Counted from the first letter of the stretch, positions 9,118 to 19,363 are shown. The stretch is 64,000 nt of DNA from Dokdonella fugitiva (GCF_004342425.1 NZ_SLWQ01000007.1:62001-126000), one strand, 5' to 3'. Notes: generated by a model not told the origin, from the letters alone. Made by a program: numbers and translations.

Positions 9118-10224
9118 GTGAAAGCCCTGTTGGCCCTGCTGCTGCCATTCGTCCTGTCCGTGACCGCGCGCGCGCAGGATTGCCCCGACGTCGCGCCGTA
9201 CGCGAAGGCGCGCGAAGTGATCCGCGACCTCGACCGCATCGTCGCGCCCGACGGCGTGCAGGAGGCGTACGCGGCCAAGATCGGCGGCATCGACCAGTGG
9301 CTGCACGTGCGCGGCCAGGACCGGCGCAATCCGGTCATCCTGTTCGTGCACGGCGGCCCCGCCGCGCCGGTGACGCCGACGCTGTGGCAGTTCGAGCGAC
9401 CGCTGGAGGAGTACTTCACGATCGTCAACTGGGACCAGCGCGGCGCCGGCAGGACCCACGCGACCGTGGACCCGGCGTCGATCGCCGACACGATCCACAT
9501 CCAGCGTTACGTCGACGACGCGATCGAAGTCGCCGAATACGTGCGCAAGCGCTATCACCAGGACAAGCTCGTGCTGATGGCGCACAGCTGGGGCACGATC
9601 GTCGCGACGAAGGCCGCGCTCGCGCGCCCCGACCTGTTCCACGCCTACGTCGGCATCGGCCAGGTCGTGAACACGCGCGAGAACGAGCGCATCAGCTTCG
9701 ACTACGGCCTGGCGCAGGCGAAGGCGCACGGCAACACCGCCGCGGTGAAGGAACTCGAATCGATCGCGCCGTATCCGGGCGACCAGCCGATCACGCGCGA
9801 GCGGATCATCATCGCGCGCAAGTGGGCGCAGTACTACGGCGGGCTCAGCGCGTTCCGCGAGGAATCGAAGTACTACTTCGACGGCGCACTGCTGTCGCCC
9901 GACTACGATGCGGACGCGGTCTGCGCGATCGACCGCGGCAACGTGTTCACGCTCGGCCGCATCCTGCCCGAGTTCCTCGCCGTCGATTTCACCGGCGTGC
10001 GGCGCTTCCCGATCCCGATCGTGATGTTCATGGGCCGCCACGACTACACGACGCCTTCGGCACCGACCGCGACATGGCTCGAGCGGATGCAGGCGCCGTC
10101 GAAGCAGGCGGTGTGGTTCGAGCGCTCCGCGCACATGATCCCGTGGGAAGAGCCGGGCAAGACGCTGGCGAGCCTGCTCACCTACGTGCGCCCGCTCGCC
10201 GAAGGCAGGCGCAAGGCGCGCTGA
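9118..10224 (+). CDS. Secreted alpha/beta-hydrolase, proline iminopeptidase-like
   Basis: The 368-aa protein has a signal peptide (VKALLALLLPFVLSV, cleavage near ARAQD) and an alpha/beta-hydrolase fold. The oxyanion HGGP motif (FVHGGPAAP), the WDQRGAG motif and the nucleophile elbow AHSWG are as in the prolyl iminopeptidase group. The acid lies in GRHDYTTP and the histidine in RSAHMIPWEEP. It probably cleaves an N-terminal residue or an ester in the periplasm. The GTG at 9118 is preferred because GAGGT lies 7 nt upstream; an ATG at 9100 in the same frame is the alternative and would add six residues before the signal peptide. Confidence 0.85.
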   Translation: MKALLALLLPFVLSVTARAQDCPDVAPYAKAREVIRDLDRIVAPDGVQEAYAAKIGGIDQWLHVRGQDRRNPVILFVHGGPAAPVTPTLWQFERPLEEYFTIVNWDQRGAGRTHATVDPASIADTIHIQRYVDDAIEVAEYVRKRYHQDKLVLMAHSWGTIVATKAALARPDLFHAYVGIGQVVNTRENERISFDYGLAQAKAHGNTAAVKELESIAPYPGDQPITRERIIIARKWAQYYGGLSAFREESKYYFDGALLSPDYDADAVCAIDRGNVFTLGRILPEFLAVDFTGVRRFPIPIVMFMGRHDYTTPSAPTATWLERMQAPSKQAVWFERSAHMIPWEEPGKTLASLLTYVRPLAEGRRKAR

Positions 10225-10281
10225 AGCCGGCGGCGGGCGCGCTAGAATGCGCGTCCCGCCGCCCTGCCCAACGGACTGTCG

Positions 10282-11295
10282 ATGAACCGCGTCGCCGTCG
10301 CGCTCGCCCTGCTGCTTTCGTGTTCGCTCACCACCGCGGAACCGGCCGCGAAGGCCGCGCTGTCCGAGGCCGACGCCGCGGCGCTGCGCCATGCCGCGGG
10401 CCTGCTCGATGCGTATCGCGGCGACGACGCCAGCCCGCTCGAGACGGCGCGTACTGAACTCGACGCCATCGTCGCGGCGAACCCGCATCATGCACCCGCA
10501 TGGCGCGAGCTCGCGCGCTATCGCATGATGAGTGGACACGTCGGCGGCGGCGACTTCGCGCCCGGCGCGCTCGAAGCCGCGGACGAAGCGCTCGGCAAGG
10601 CGATCGCGAGCGATCCCGCCTATGCGGCAGCGTACGTGCTGCGCGGCCAGCTGTACCGGCTCATGAAGCGCCCGGAGGACGCAATCGCCGCGCTGAAGAA
10701 GGCCGAAAGCCTCGGCAGCGACGATCCCTGGCTGCACAACAACTGGGCCGACCTCTTGCTCGACCAGGGCAAGTTCATCGAGGCCGGCGAGCACTACCGC
10801 AAGGTCGCCGACGACGAAAAGGCACCGCTCAAGGCGCGCCTCGCCGCAACGGAAGGACTCATCGAGTTCCATCTCGACGCCGGCGAGCTCGACCGCGCGG
10901 ACGCGATGTTCCGGCGACTCGTCGCACTCGAACCCGGCTCGGCGCGCGGCCACACCGCATACGCGCAGTTCCTGCTCTGCCAGCGCGAGGACTACGACGG
11001 GGCGATCGCGCGTGCGCGCGCAGGACTCGCCCTCGAGAACCAGGAAGCGACACGCTACTGGCTCGCCGCGGCGCTGTACCGGCGCTGGGCACAGGCCATC
11101 GTCGTCGACGCCAGGCCCGAGGCCGGCAAGGCCGCCTTCGCCGAAGCGCAGGCGATCTTCCCCGGCGTCGCCGAGGTCGCGGCGAATGCGGCGACCTGCC
11201 CGGCGCTCGATTTCGTCGCGCAGGCGTACGCGGAGCAGGCCAAGTCCGAGGCCGCGCCGGCGAAGGACGAGGCGGCGACGACGCCGTCGCACTGA
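10282..11295 (+). CDS. Secreted TPR-repeat protein
   Basis: The 337-aa protein starts with a signal peptide (VAVALALLLSCSLTTAEP) and contains several tetratricopeptide repeats. Clear repeat cores are AYVLRGQLYRLMKRPEDAIAAL, LHNNWADLLLDQGKFIEAGEHY and GHTAYAQFLLCQREDYDGAI. A low-complexity Ala/Lys/Glu tail ends the protein. TPR proteins mediate protein contacts; no partner can be named. The gene runs in the same direction as its neighbours, 57 nt after the hydrolase gene. Confidence 0.8.
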   Translation: MNRVAVALALLLSCSLTTAEPAAKAALSEADAAALRHAAGLLDAYRGDDASPLETARTELDAIVAANPHHAPAWRELARYRMMSGHVGGGDFAPGALEAADEALGKAIASDPAYAAAYVLRGQLYRLMKRPEDAIAALKKAESLGSDDPWLHNNWADLLLDQGKFIEAGEHYRKVADDEKAPLKARLAATEGLIEFHLDAGELDRADAMFRRLVALEPGSARGHTAYAQFLLCQREDYDGAIARARAGLALENQEATRYWLAAALYRRWAQAIVVDARPEAGKAAFAEAQAIFPGVAEVAANAATCPALDFVAQAYAEQAKSEAAPAKDEAATTPSH

Positions 11296-11338
11296 CGGGC
11301 GTTACGCCCATCCCGGCCCCATCCAGGCGGAGCATGAC

Positions 11339-11734
11339 ATGCATGGCGGCAGTTGCCTGTGCGGTACCGTGCGCTACGAGATCCGCGGCGATCTCGGCGC
11401 AGCATACTTCTGCCATTGCTCGCGCTGCCGCAAGGCGAGCGGCTCGGCGTTCGCGGCGAACGTCGTCGTCGACGGCGACGACTTCGCGATCGTCGCCGGT
11501 GCCGATGCGATCGGCCGGTACCGCTCGAGCCCGATGCTCGTGCGCGAGTTCTGCACGCGTTGCGGTTCGCCGCTGGCGAGTCGCCGCGACGGCGTGAACC
11601 AGGTACGCGTGCGTATGGGTACGCTCGACACGCCGCAGGCGCGCTGTCCCGGCGCGCACATCTTCGTCGCGTCCAAGGCCGACTGGTTCGAGATCCACGA
11701 CGACCTGCCGCAGCACGCCGACCGGCCGGCGTGA
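11339..11734 (+). CDS. GFA/CENP-V family zinc-binding protein
   Basis: The 131-aa protein has the glutathione-dependent formaldehyde-activating fold. The zinc ligands are visible: CLC near the N-terminus (GGSCLCGTVRYEI), CHCSRCRKASGS in the middle and CTRCGSPL later. Many family members are of unknown substrate, so formaldehyde detoxification should not be assumed. The ATG at 11339 is preceded by AGGCGGAG, which supports this start. It lies 43 nt after the TPR gene. Confidence 0.85.
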   Translation: MHGGSCLCGTVRYEIRGDLGAAYFCHCSRCRKASGSAFAANVVVDGDDFAIVAGADAIGRYRSSPMLVREFCTRCGSPLASRRDGVNQVRVRMGTLDTPQARCPGAHIFVASKADWFEIHDDLPQHADRPA

Positions 11735-11771
11735 CGACGCCTTCCTCCGCTACCGGCCACGGGATCCGGCG

Positions 11772-12362
11772 ATGAAATCGCTGTCGTTGCGGTTCGCCGC
11801 GACGTTCGTCGCGATCATCGTCCTGCTCGCCGCCTACGATGCGTGGCATTCGCCGCGTGGGCGCGCGCGGTCCACGCACGACGATCACGCCTTCGGACCG
11901 GCCCGCCTGCCGGCGCCCGCGGTCAGGGCGGAGAGCGCCGCGGTGGACGGCGACGACGGCGCGACCCATGCGATGCTCGCCGCGCTGCCGCAGGCGAACG
12001 CGATCCTCGCCGGCGACATCGCCGCGACCACCGGCGTGCGCGTCGCCTTGACCGAGTGCTACTACACGCAAGGTCGCTGGCCCGACACCCCCGCGAGCTG
12101 CGGCATCGACCCCGACGCATACCGCGGCCAGCTGCTCGAGCGCGTGCGCATCGAAGCGGATGGGCGCTACGTCGCGGTGTTGCGCGCCGGCCACGGCCTG
12201 CCGGCCGGCGAGATCCGCTTCACGCCGACGTCCAGCGGCACGGCCCTGCGGTGGGAGTGCAGCACGCCGAGCTATCCGGACATCGCGCGCGTGCTGCCGG
12301 CCTGCCGCTACGAGCCGCGTGCATCCGCCAGCCTGGCGACGCCCGCCCGCACCGGCTCCTGA
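11772..12362 (+). CDS. Membrane-anchored protein with a type IV pilin-like globular domain
   Basis: The 196-aa protein starts with one hydrophobic helix ([15 protein letters not shown]), followed by a polar linker and a C-terminal domain of about 110 residues. That domain resembles the globular part of type IV pilins. It has a [14 protein letters not shown] segment like the pilin helix end, an [16 protein letters not shown] strand pair, and a closing Cys-containing loop WEC…LPACRYEP like the pilin D-region disulfide. The usual prepilin leader (G before FTLxE) is absent. It may be a pilin-fold accessory protein rather than a pilin. It stands 64 nt before accA. Confidence 0.55.
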   Translation: MKSLSLRFAATFVAIIVLLAAYDAWHSPRGRARSTHDDHAFGPARLPAPAVRAESAAVDGDDGATHAMLAALPQANAILAGDIAATTGVRVALTECYYTQGRWPDTPASCGIDPDAYRGQLLERVRIEADGRYVAVLRAGHGLPAGEIRFTPTSSGTALRWECSTPSYPDIARVLPACRYEPRASASLATPARTGS

Positions 12363-12426
12363 CCGGACCCGTCCGAGCGGCTATACTTCGCCCTTTGCGC
12401 CTCCGCCCTGGCGCGAACTGCAGCGA

Positions 12427-13386
12427 ATGAATCCGAACTTCCTCGATTTCGAACAGCCTATCGCCGAACTGGACGCCAAGATCCAGGAACTGCGCCATGC
12501 CAGCCGTGGCCAGGCATTCAACATCGAGGACGAGATCGCAACGCTGCAGGACAAGCTGAAGACGAAGACCGCCGAGATCTTCCGCAACCTGACGCCCTGG
12601 CAGGTCGCCCAGCTGTCGCGCCATCCGGCTCGCCCGTACACGCTCGACTACGTCGGCGTGATCTGCGAGGAATTCCACGAACTCGCCGGCGACCGCGCCT
12701 ACGCGGACGATGCCGCGATCGTCGGCGGCCTCGGCCGCATCGATGGTCGCAGCGTCATGATCATCGGCCACCAGAAGGGGCGCGACACCAAGTCGAAGAT
12801 CCGCCGCAACTTCGGCATGCCGCGGCCGGAGGGCTATCGCAAGGCGCTGCGCCTCATGCAGATGGCCGAACGCTTCCGCCTGCCGATCCTCACCTTCATC
12901 GACACGCCGGGCGCCTATCCCGGCGTCGGTGCGGAGGAACGCGGGCAGAGCGAGGCGATCGCGCGCAACCTGCTCGAAATGGCCCGCCTCGAGGTGCCGA
13001 TCGTTTGCACCGTCGTCGGCGAAGGCGGTTCGGGCGGAGCCCTCGCGATCGGTGTCGGCGACCGTACCAACATGCTCGAGTACAGCACGTATTCGGTGAT
13101 CACGCCGGAAGGTTGCGCATCGATCCTGTGGAAGACCGCCGAACGCGCCAAGGACGCGGCCGAGGCCCTCGGCATGACCGCGCCACGCCTGCTCGAACTC
13201 GGCCTCGTCGACAAGGTCGTGCGCGAACCGCTCGGCGGCGCGCATCGCAATCCGCGCGGCATGGCGGTGCGCCTCAAGGCGGTGCTGCTGAACCAGCTCG
13301 ACGAGCTCGGCACGCTGCAGATCCCCGCCCTGCTCGACAAGCGCTACCAGCGCCTGCGCAGCTACGGTGCCTTCAGCGGCGGCTGA
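12427..13386 (+). CDS. accA: Acetyl-CoA carboxylase carboxyltransferase subunit alpha
   Basis: AccA and AccD together transfer carboxyl from biotin-BCCP to acetyl-CoA, the first step of fatty-acid synthesis. The 319-aa sequence begins [19 protein letters not shown] as in other proteobacteria. It has [16 protein letters not shown], the [20 protein letters not shown] block and the [15 protein letters not shown] oxyanion motif. Length is normal for the family. It completes the rnhB–dnaE–accA order seen in gammaproteobacteria, but separated here from dnaE by about 5.8 kb. Confidence 0.97.
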   Translation: MNPNFLDFEQPIAELDAKIQELRHASRGQAFNIEDEIATLQDKLKTKTAEIFRNLTPWQVAQLSRHPARPYTLDYVGVICEEFHELAGDRAYADDAAIVGGLGRIDGRSVMIIGHQKGRDTKSKIRRNFGMPRPEGYRKALRLMQMAERFRLPILTFIDTPGAYPGVGAEERGQSEAIARNLLEMARLEVPIVCTVVGEGGSGGALAIGVGDRTNMLEYSTYSVITPEGCASILWKTAERAKDAAEALGMTAPRLLELGLVDKVVREPLGGAHRNPRGMAVRLKAVLLNQLDELGTLQIPALLDKRYQRLRSYGAFSGG

Positions 13387-13451
13387 TCGCGTCGCCGCAT
13401 TGCGCGAGCCGTGCATCCGCGCATGAACATCCCCCACCCGCCACGGCCCGC

Positions 13452-14846
13452 ATGAAGGCGACGTCGCTTCGCCGCGCGCTGCTGCGCATGCCGTGCTGCC
13501 TGCTCCCGCTCGCGGCCACCCTCGCCGGCGCGGCCGAGGAGGAGCCGGTCGTCGACGCCGCCAGCCTCGTGCAACCGGCCCTGCTCTCGGGCCCGGGCTT
13601 CAGCGTCGATCCGCACGTCGAACTGCGCGGTTACATGGCGCGCTTCACGCTGGACACGCCGTACGGTCCGCTGCAGGCGGACAGCGTCGAGATCCTCGCC
13701 GAACGCGAAGCGGAGTTGCCGGCGCTCGAGGCACTCGAGAAGGTCACGCGTTCGGAGGCCTTCCTGCGCGCGGCCGGCGATCGCATCGGCACGACGGCGA
13801 AGGCGCTCGCCAACGTCGTGCTGCACCCGATCGACAGCGTGACCGGCATTCCCGCAGGCGTCGCGCGCTATTTCAGCGAGCGCCTCGCGAAGATCGGCAC
13901 GCAGGCGCAGAGCGCATCCGACCGCGTCGCGCGCCGGTTCGGCAACGAAGGCGACCCGTATCCAGACGACGACGGCCCGATGACGGACGGACGCGACGAT
14001 GCTGCCGGCGAGCCGCCGCGCAAGAAGCACTGGTACTCCTCGATCGCGCGCGAGGCCGGCCGCGAGTTCAAGCGCCAGGTGAAGTACGGCAAGGCCAAGC
14101 GCGAGATCGCGCAGCGCCTCGGCATCGACCCCTACACGCGCAATCCCTACGCGCAGGAGCGGCTGTCCGCACTCGCCTGGGTCGGCAGCGCCGGCGATTT
14201 CGGCGCCGGCGGCGCGCTCGGCACGATCGGCGGCGTCGGTGCCGGCGTGCTCGCGCAGGGCCTGCGCGTCAACAGCATCGTCTGGAAACTCGCGCCGGAC
14301 GACCTGCGCGCGCGCAATCGCGAGCGCCTGCAGCGCCATTGCCGCGACGAACTGCTGATCCGCCAGTTCCTGCGCCGCGGCGCGTTCTCGCCGACGCTGC
14401 AGACCGCGTTCGCCGACGCGCTCGATGCGCTGCAACCCGCGCAGGGTTGCGACGACGTGCTCGAGCTCGGAATGACCGCAGATTCCGACCTCGAAGCGCG
14501 CTTTCTCGTCAATGCACTGCGCCTGCTCGATGCGCATCTCGGCGCGCGCGCGAAACAGGGCACGCTGCAGCGCGTCGGTGCGGGGCTGGCCTACAAGGCC
14601 GCGAATGGCGAACTCGTGCTGCCGTTGCCGGTCGATCGCCTCAGCGCGACCACCGACGTCGAACGCTTCCTCGACCGGCCCGAATTCCGCGTGAAGAACA
14701 AGACCGTGCTGATCGGCGGCGACGCGAGCCTGGCCGCGCGCCGTGCGCTCACCGAGCGCGGCTGGAACATCGTGATCGGCGTGCGCCGCGCGGGCGCGCC
14801 GCCGTATGCGCGCAGCGGCGAACCGTCTCCGGTCGACGTCGACTAG
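13452..14846 (+). CDS. Conserved secreted protein of unknown function
   Basis: The 464-aa protein has a signal peptide (cleavage near LAGAAEE) and no family I can name. After an N-terminal beta-like domain (residues about 25–95) comes a helical stretch beginning TRSEAFLRAAGDRIGT with amphipathic character. A charged linker and a middle segment (GREFKRQVKYGKAKREIAQR, then GIDPYTRNPYAQERL) follow, and then a Gly-rich hydrophobic patch (GGALGTIGGVGAGVLAQG). The last 130 residues look globular. A signal peptide without other membrane spans suggests a periplasmic location. The start is the ATG after the accA gap; it is convergent with the next gene. Confidence 0.7.
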   Translation: MKATSLRRALLRMPCCLLPLAATLAGAAEEEPVVDAASLVQPALLSGPGFSVDPHVELRGYMARFTLDTPYGPLQADSVEILAEREAELPALEALEKVTRSEAFLRAAGDRIGTTAKALANVVLHPIDSVTGIPAGVARYFSERLAKIGTQAQSASDRVARRFGNEGDPYPDDDGPMTDGRDDAAGEPPRKKHWYSSIAREAGREFKRQVKYGKAKREIAQRLGIDPYTRNPYAQERLSALAWVGSAGDFGAGGALGTIGGVGAGVLAQGLRVNSIVWKLAPDDLRARNRERLQRHCRDELLIRQFLRRGAFSPTLQTAFADALDALQPAQGCDDVLELGMTADSDLEARFLVNALRLLDAHLGARAKQGTLQRVGAGLAYKAANGELVLPLPVDRLSATTDVERFLDRPEFRVKNKTVLIGGDASLAARRALTERGWNIVIGVRRAGAPPYARSGEPSPVDVD

Positions 14847-14856
14847 GGCGCTGCGT

Positions 14857-14887
14857 GCGGGATGACGGCATCGTGCCGCCATCCCGC
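14857..14887. terminator. Bidirectional stem-loop between convergent genes
   Basis: An imperfect hairpin (GCGGGATG-a-CGGCA, loop TCG, TGCCG-c-CATCCCGC) with one internal mismatch lies between the stops of the two convergent genes. It can serve both strands. Confidence 0.75.
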
Positions 14888-14894
14888 GCGACAC

Positions 14895-15194
14895 TCATTC
14901 GACTTCGATCTCGAGGCCGCCGACCATGCCGGCGACGAGGTTGTAGACCGCCGCGCCGATCACGCCGGCGAGGAATCCCGTCACGCCGTACATGATCGGC
15001 AGGAAGATCACCATGCCGATGCCGCCGAGCATGCCGAGTGCGCCCGCCGCCGCCGTGCCGTCGGAGCCGCCGGTGAGGCCGGCGAGCATCGTGCCGAACA
15101 GCAGGAAGCACAGGCCGATGATGAGGCCGAACAAGGCCATGATGCTGGCCTGGATCACGCCTGCCTTGAGTACGCCGATGCGCTTGATGACCAT
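14895..15194 (-). CDS. Small membrane protein ending in GGLEIEVE
   Basis: The 99-aa protein has two or three hydrophobic helices (SIMALFGLIIGLCFLLFG, MLGGIGMVIFLPIMYGVTGF, then AGVIGAAVYNLVAGMVG) and a short acidic end GGLEIEVE. Similar small proteins are widespread in bacteria and of unknown role. A strong GGGAGGGG ribosome site lies about 6 nt before the ATG, which makes this a real small gene. It is transcribed toward the convergent terminator. Confidence 0.75.
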   Translation of the reverse strand: MVIKRIGVLKAGVIQASIMALFGLIIGLCFLLFGTMLAGLTGGSDGTAAAGALGMLGGIGMVIFLPIMYGVTGFLAGVIGAAVYNLVAGMVGGLEIEVE

Positions 15195-15383
15195 TGAATC
15201 CCCTCCCAGGATGGATGACAGGTCCGCGGCGACCCCGCTGCCGCTCGTGCAGCCTAGACCCGCGCCGCACCAGCGGCAACCGCGGCGCCTCGCAGGGCGC
15301 GCTCGCGACCGTCGCGCCGCCGCGTCGCGACGCGGTGCTGCGCTACCATAGCCGTCCCCTCCTGCCCCGGAACCACCGTCTCC

Positions 15384-16577
15384 ATGGACTCCGCCGCACG
15401 CGGCCGCCTCGCCGCCGAACTCGAATCGATCCGCGACCAGGGCCTGTACAAGACCGAGCGCGTCATCACCACGCCGCAGTCGGCCGCGATCCGCACCGAC
15501 GACGGCCGCGAAGTGCTGAACTTCTGCGCCAACAACTACCTCGGCCTCGCCGACCACCCGGACGTCATCGCCGCGGCCAAGCATGCGCTCGACACGCACG
15601 GCTTCGGCCTCGCCTCGGTGCGCTTCATCTGCGGCACGCAGGACCTGCACAAGCAGCTCGAGGCGACGATCTCGAAATTCTTCGGGACCGACGACACGAT
15701 CCTCTACACGAGCTGCTTCGACGCCAACGGCGGCCTGTTCGAAACGATCCTGTCCGACGAGGACGCGGTCATTTCCGATGCGCTCAACCACGCCTCGATC
15801 ATCGACGGCATCCGCCTGTGCAAGGCCGAGCGGCGCCGCTACGCCAACGGCGACATGGCCGAGCTCGAGAAGCACCTGGCCCAGACGCAGGGCAAGCGCA
15901 CGCGCCTGATCGCGACCGACGGCGTGTTCTCGATGGATGGCTACATCGCCAAGCTCGACGAGATCGTCGCGCTGAAGAAGAAGTACGGCGCGCTGCTGAT
16001 GGTCGACGACTCGCACGCGACCGGCTTCGTCGGCCCGACCGGCCGCGGCTCGGCGGAACTGCACGGCGTGATGGACGAAGTGGACGTGTTCACCTCCACG
16101 CTCGGCAAGGCGCTCGGCGGCGGTTCCGGCGGCTTCACCACCGGCCGCAAGGAAATCATCGACCTGCTGCGCCAGCGTTCGCGCCCGTACCTGTTCTCCA
16201 ACACGCTGCCGCCGCCCCTCGTCGCCGCCTCGATCAAGGTGTTCGAGATGCTCTCCTCGAGCACGAGCCTGCGCGACAAGGTCAACGACAACGCGTTGTA
16301 CTTCCGCCGCCGCATGAGCGAGGCCGGCTTCGAGATCCGCCCGGGCACGCATCCGATCGCACCGGTGATGCTGCACGACGCGAGGCTCGCGCAGGCGTTC
16401 GCGAAGGAACTGCTCGACGAGGGCATCTACGTGATCGGCTTCTTCTACCCGGTCGTGCCGCAGGGCCAGGCGCGCATCCGCACGCAGATGAGCGCGGCGC
16501 ACACGCGCGAGCAGATCGACCGCGCGGTCGATGCATTCGTGCGCGTCGGCCGCAAGCTCGGCGTGCTCGAGGGATGA
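15384..16577 (+). CDS. kbl: Glycine C-acetyltransferase (2-amino-3-ketobutyrate CoA ligase)
   Basis: This PLP enzyme cleaves 2-amino-3-oxobutyrate with CoA into glycine and acetyl-CoA, the second step of threonine breakdown through threonine dehydrogenase. The 397-aa length and sequence are typical: [14 protein letters not shown], the [14 protein letters not shown] segment, the cofactor aspartate in [11 protein letters not shown] and the Schiff-base lysine in [14 protein letters not shown] threonine dehydrogenase gene (tdh) is not next to it in this window. Its stop codon overlaps the next start (ATGA), which suggests co-translation with the regulator-like gene that follows. Confidence 0.95.
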   Translation: MDSAARGRLAAELESIRDQGLYKTERVITTPQSAAIRTDDGREVLNFCANNYLGLADHPDVIAAAKHALDTHGFGLASVRFICGTQDLHKQLEATISKFFGTDDTILYTSCFDANGGLFETILSDEDAVISDALNHASIIDGIRLCKAERRRYANGDMAELEKHLAQTQGKRTRLIATDGVFSMDGYIAKLDEIVALKKKYGALLMVDDSHATGFVGPTGRGSAELHGVMDEVDVFTSTLGKALGGGSGGFTTGRKEIIDLLRQRSRPYLFSNTLPPPLVAASIKVFEMLSSSTSLRDKVNDNALYFRRRMSEAGFEIRPGTHPIAPVMLHDARLAQAFAKELLDEGIYVIGFFYPVVPQGQARIRTQMSAAHTREQIDRAVDAFVRVGRKLGVLEG

Positions 16578-18157
16578 GCGAGGCGCCGCCGGCAGGCGGC
16601 GCGGGCCGCCATCGCCTGCTCGACCTCGAGATCGACCTCGCGCGCCGCCATGTCGCGCGGGGCGGCACCCGACTCGACGTCGGCGGACTCAGTTTCGACC
16701 TGCTCGCGTTCCTGCTCGGCTGCGGCACGCGCGTCGTCTCGTTCGACGAACTCATCGCCGCGGTGTGGGCACCCGCGGTGGTCAACGAGGAAACCGTCAC
16801 CCAGCGCGTGAAGCTGCTGCGCCAGGCGCTCGGCGACGACGGTCGCAATCCGCGCTACGTGCGCTCGGTGCGCGGCCGCGGCTACCAGCTCTGCGCGCCG
16901 CCACAGGCGCTCGCCGACGAAGTCCCTCCGCGGCGCATGCGTTCGCGCCGCGTCGGCGCGCTCGTCGCACTCGCACTTGCCACGCTCGCCGCCGCGTTCG
17001 CGACGTGGCGCATCGCGTCCGCGCCGGATGCGCCTGCCGCCGCGCAGGACGAGCGTCTGCAGCGCGCGCGCTACTACGCCGGCATCGGCCAGGACGACGA
17101 CAACGAACGCGCGATCGCGCTGTACGAGGAAGTGCTGCGCGAGGCGCCCGCGGACACCGATGCGCGCCTCGGCCTCGCCTTCGCCTACGGCGCGCGCGTC
17201 TGCCTCTACAACCGCGGGCCGGACTGGAGCGAACGCGCGCTCGCGCTGGCGCAGGATGTCATCGCGGAGCAGCCTCGCAACAGCCTCGCGCGCGCGGCGG
17301 CCGGTTACGCGCACGACTGCCGCGGCGAGATCGACGCGGCGATCGCCGACTACGAGCGCGCGGTCGCGCTCGATCCGCAGGCACGCGCCGACAGCCTCGC
17401 CTCGGCGGCGAACCTCTACGCCGCGAAAGGCCGGCTCGCCGACGCGCTGCGCGCGGACCTGCGCTCGCAGGAAGGCGCGATGCGGCCGCGCTTCCTCGAC
17501 CTGCAGATCGCGCGCGTGCTCGAGCTGCTCGGTTTCACCGCCGCCGCCGAACGCCGCTACGAACGCGTGTTCCGCCTCTATCCCGACAACGTCTTCGGCA
17601 ACGTCGACTACCCGCGCTGCCTGTTCCTGCAGGGCCGGCTCGCCGAATCCAGCGCGGCGCTGGAGCAGGCGCGGCAGCGCCCGCGCCATCCCGACCTCGC
17701 GCTGCTCGAAGGTGAACTCGCCCTGCTGCGCGGCGATCGCGCCGCAGCCGGCGAAGCGTTCGAGCGCGCGGCGGCGATGCGACCGCATGACGGCCGTGCG
17801 GCGCTGCTTGCGGCGCTGCACGCGCCCACGCCGGCCGACGCGGCTTGGATCGCCACGCGCGTGGACGAACTGCACGCTTCGCTCGACCACGGCGGTGAAT
17901 GGCCCGACGGCTGGCTCGACGTCGCCGTGCTCGAGCTCGCCCGCGGTTCGAGCGCGGCCGCCCTCGATGCCGTGCAGCGCGCGGTCGATGCCGGCTACCG
18001 CGATCGCGCCTACCTGCAGACCTCGGCCCTGTTCCGCGCGCTTGCGGCGGAACCGCGCTTCGCCGCGACGCTCGATGCGATCGGCCGCGCGGTCGCGCGC
18101 GAACGCGACGCGGTGCTCGCCGAAGGCCTGCCCGCCGGCATCGCCGACGCGAAGTAG
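16574..18157 (+). CDS. CadC-like winged-helix transcription factor with TPR domain
   Basis: The 527-aa protein has an N-terminal OmpR/PhoB-type winged helix ([20 protein letters not shown], then [16 protein letters not shown], ending [10 protein letters not shown]). One membrane span ([19 protein letters not shown]) and a large C-terminal TPR region follow. The design is that of one-component, membrane-bound regulators such as CadC, where an outer domain controls an inner DNA-binding domain. The target genes are unknown. It overlaps kbl by 4 nt, so threonine/glycine metabolism is a possible link, but this is only context. A second protein of the same layout occurs at 23264–25594. Confidence 0.8.
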   Translation: MSEAPPAGGAGRHRLLDLEIDLARRHVARGGTRLDVGGLSFDLLAFLLGCGTRVVSFDELIAAVWAPAVVNEETVTQRVKLLRQALGDDGRNPRYVRSVRGRGYQLCAPPQALADEVPPRRMRSRRVGALVALALATLAAAFATWRIASAPDAPAAAQDERLQRARYYAGIGQDDDNERAIALYEEVLREAPADTDARLGLAFAYGARVCLYNRGPDWSERALALAQDVIAEQPRNSLARAAAGYAHDCRGEIDAAIADYERAVALDPQARADSLASAANLYAAKGRLADALRADLRSQEGAMRPRFLDLQIARVLELLGFTAAAERRYERVFRLYPDNVFGNVDYPRCLFLQGRLAESSAALEQARQRPRHPDLALLEGELALLRGDRAAAGEAFERAAAMRPHDGRAALLAALHAPTPADAAWIATRVDELHASLDHGGEWPDGWLDVAVLELARGSSAAALDAVQRAVDAGYRDRAYLQTSALFRALAAEPRFAATLDAIGRAVARERDAVLAEGLPAGIADAK

Positions 18158-18163
18158 CTCGTC

Positions 18164-18190
18164 GAGCCCTCGGCCCCTCGGCCCTCAGCC
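18164..18190. repeat. GGGCCGA-type heptamer repeat, copy 1
   Basis: The stretch reads on the minus strand as degenerate 7-nt units (GGCTGAG, GGCCGAG, GGGCCGAG). It spans the stop codon of the minus-strand serine hydrolase gene. The same motif recurs at 29595–29620, with weaker forms at 45205–45249 and 45351–45375. Confidence 0.5.
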
Positions 18191-19363
18191 TTCGTCTTCG
18201 CGCCGGTCGGCGTAGACCGGGGCCTTCGGTGGCGCGGCCGGCATCGCTTCGAGCACGACCTCGCGGAAGATCTGCTGCGACTGCGCATGCGCGTAACGCT
18301 GGTTGTAGGCGCTGCTCGTGACGACGGCGACGAGCTGACGCTCGGGTACCACGAACACGTAGTTGCCGCCATTGCCGGACATCGCCCAGGCCGGCTGGTC
18401 GCGGCCGCCATGCGCGAAATGCAGGCGCCAGACGAGATAGCCGTACTCGGCGTCGTCGCGCGCCTGCGCGTGCGGCGCGAGCATCGCGGCGATCCACGCT
18501 TTCGCGATCACCCGCCGCCCCTGCCACTCACCCTGCGCGGCGAGCAACTGGCCGATCTTCGCCGCGTCGCGGGAGCGCAGGCGCGTACCGCCGCCGCCCA
18601 TCGCGATGCCTTCGGGCGCGAAGTTCCATTGCATGCGCGCGATGCCGAGCGGGCGCTCGAGTACCTCGGCCGAGAACGCATCGAGATGGCGGCCCGCGGC
18701 GCGCTCGACCAGCGCACCGGCGACATAGGCGCCGGCCGTGCAATAGGCGAACGCGCGGCCGTAGGGACTTTCCGCCGGCTTCTTCATCCATGGCGCGAAG
18801 CCCTTGATCGGCAGGTCGAGCGCGAAGCGCAGCCAGTCTTCGGTCACGTACATGCGTTCCTCGTTGCCACTCGAGAACGCGTTGTCGTCGTCGCACTCCC
18901 ACAGCGAACTCATCGTCAGCAGGTCCTCGAGCGTGAACGCCTCCTTGCGTGCATCCGGATGCAGGTACGGCTTGCGGTCGGCGAAGTACGGGTAGACCTT
19001 CGCATGCACGTCAGGAACCAGGCCGCGCTCGATCGCCGCGCCGGCGAGCAGGGCGGTCAGCGTCTTCGTCGCCGAGCGCATGTCGTTGAGCGTGTCGCGG
19101 CTGCCGCCGTTGAAGTACGCCTCGTGCACGAGCCGGCCGTGGTCGGCGACGACGAGGCTCGTGATGCCCTTCCAGGTCCCGTCGGCGATCTTCGCCTCGA
19201 GGCCGGCGAGCACGCCGGTGTTCCAGCCGAGGGCCTGCGCATCGGCGACCGGCCAGCCGTCGTCGGTGCGCTCGGGCATGGCGTGCGCAGCGGCACGGGC
19301 GATGCCGATGCCGCCGGCGAGGGCGAAGGTGGCGAGCAGGCGGGCGAGCGGGCGTATCTGCAT
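18185..19363 (-). CDS. Periplasmic serine hydrolase, beta-lactamase class C family
   Basis: The 392-aa protein has a signal peptide (LLATFALAGGIGIARA) and the beta-lactamase/DD-peptidase fold. The nucleophile motif S97-x-x-K100 lies in MRSATKTLTALL, the tyrosine motif in FAYCTAGAYVAG, and a Gly-rich third motif in MSGNGGNYVFVV replaces the usual KTG. Members of this family include esterases and peptidases; antibiotic hydrolysis is not implied. GGAGGAG just before the ATG at 19363 fixes the start. It is divergent from the M19 peptidase gene, with 150 nt between them. Confidence 0.85.
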   Translation of the reverse strand: MQIRPLARLLATFALAGGIGIARAAAHAMPERTDDGWPVADAQALGWNTGVLAGLEAKIADGTWKGITSLVVADHGRLVHEAYFNGGSRDTLNDMRSATKTLTALLAGAAIERGLVPDVHAKVYPYFADRKPYLHPDARKEAFTLEDLLTMSSLWECDDDNAFSSGNEERMYVTEDWLRFALDLPIKGFAPWMKKPAESPYGRAFAYCTAGAYVAGALVERAAGRHLDAFSAEVLERPLGIARMQWNFAPEGIAMGGGGTRLRSRDAAKIGQLLAAQGEWQGRRVIAKAWIAAMLAPHAQARDDAEYGYLVWRLHFAHGGRDQPAWAMSGNGGNYVFVVPERQLVAVVTSSAYNQRYAHAQSQQIFREVVLEAMPAAPPKAPVYADRREDEG

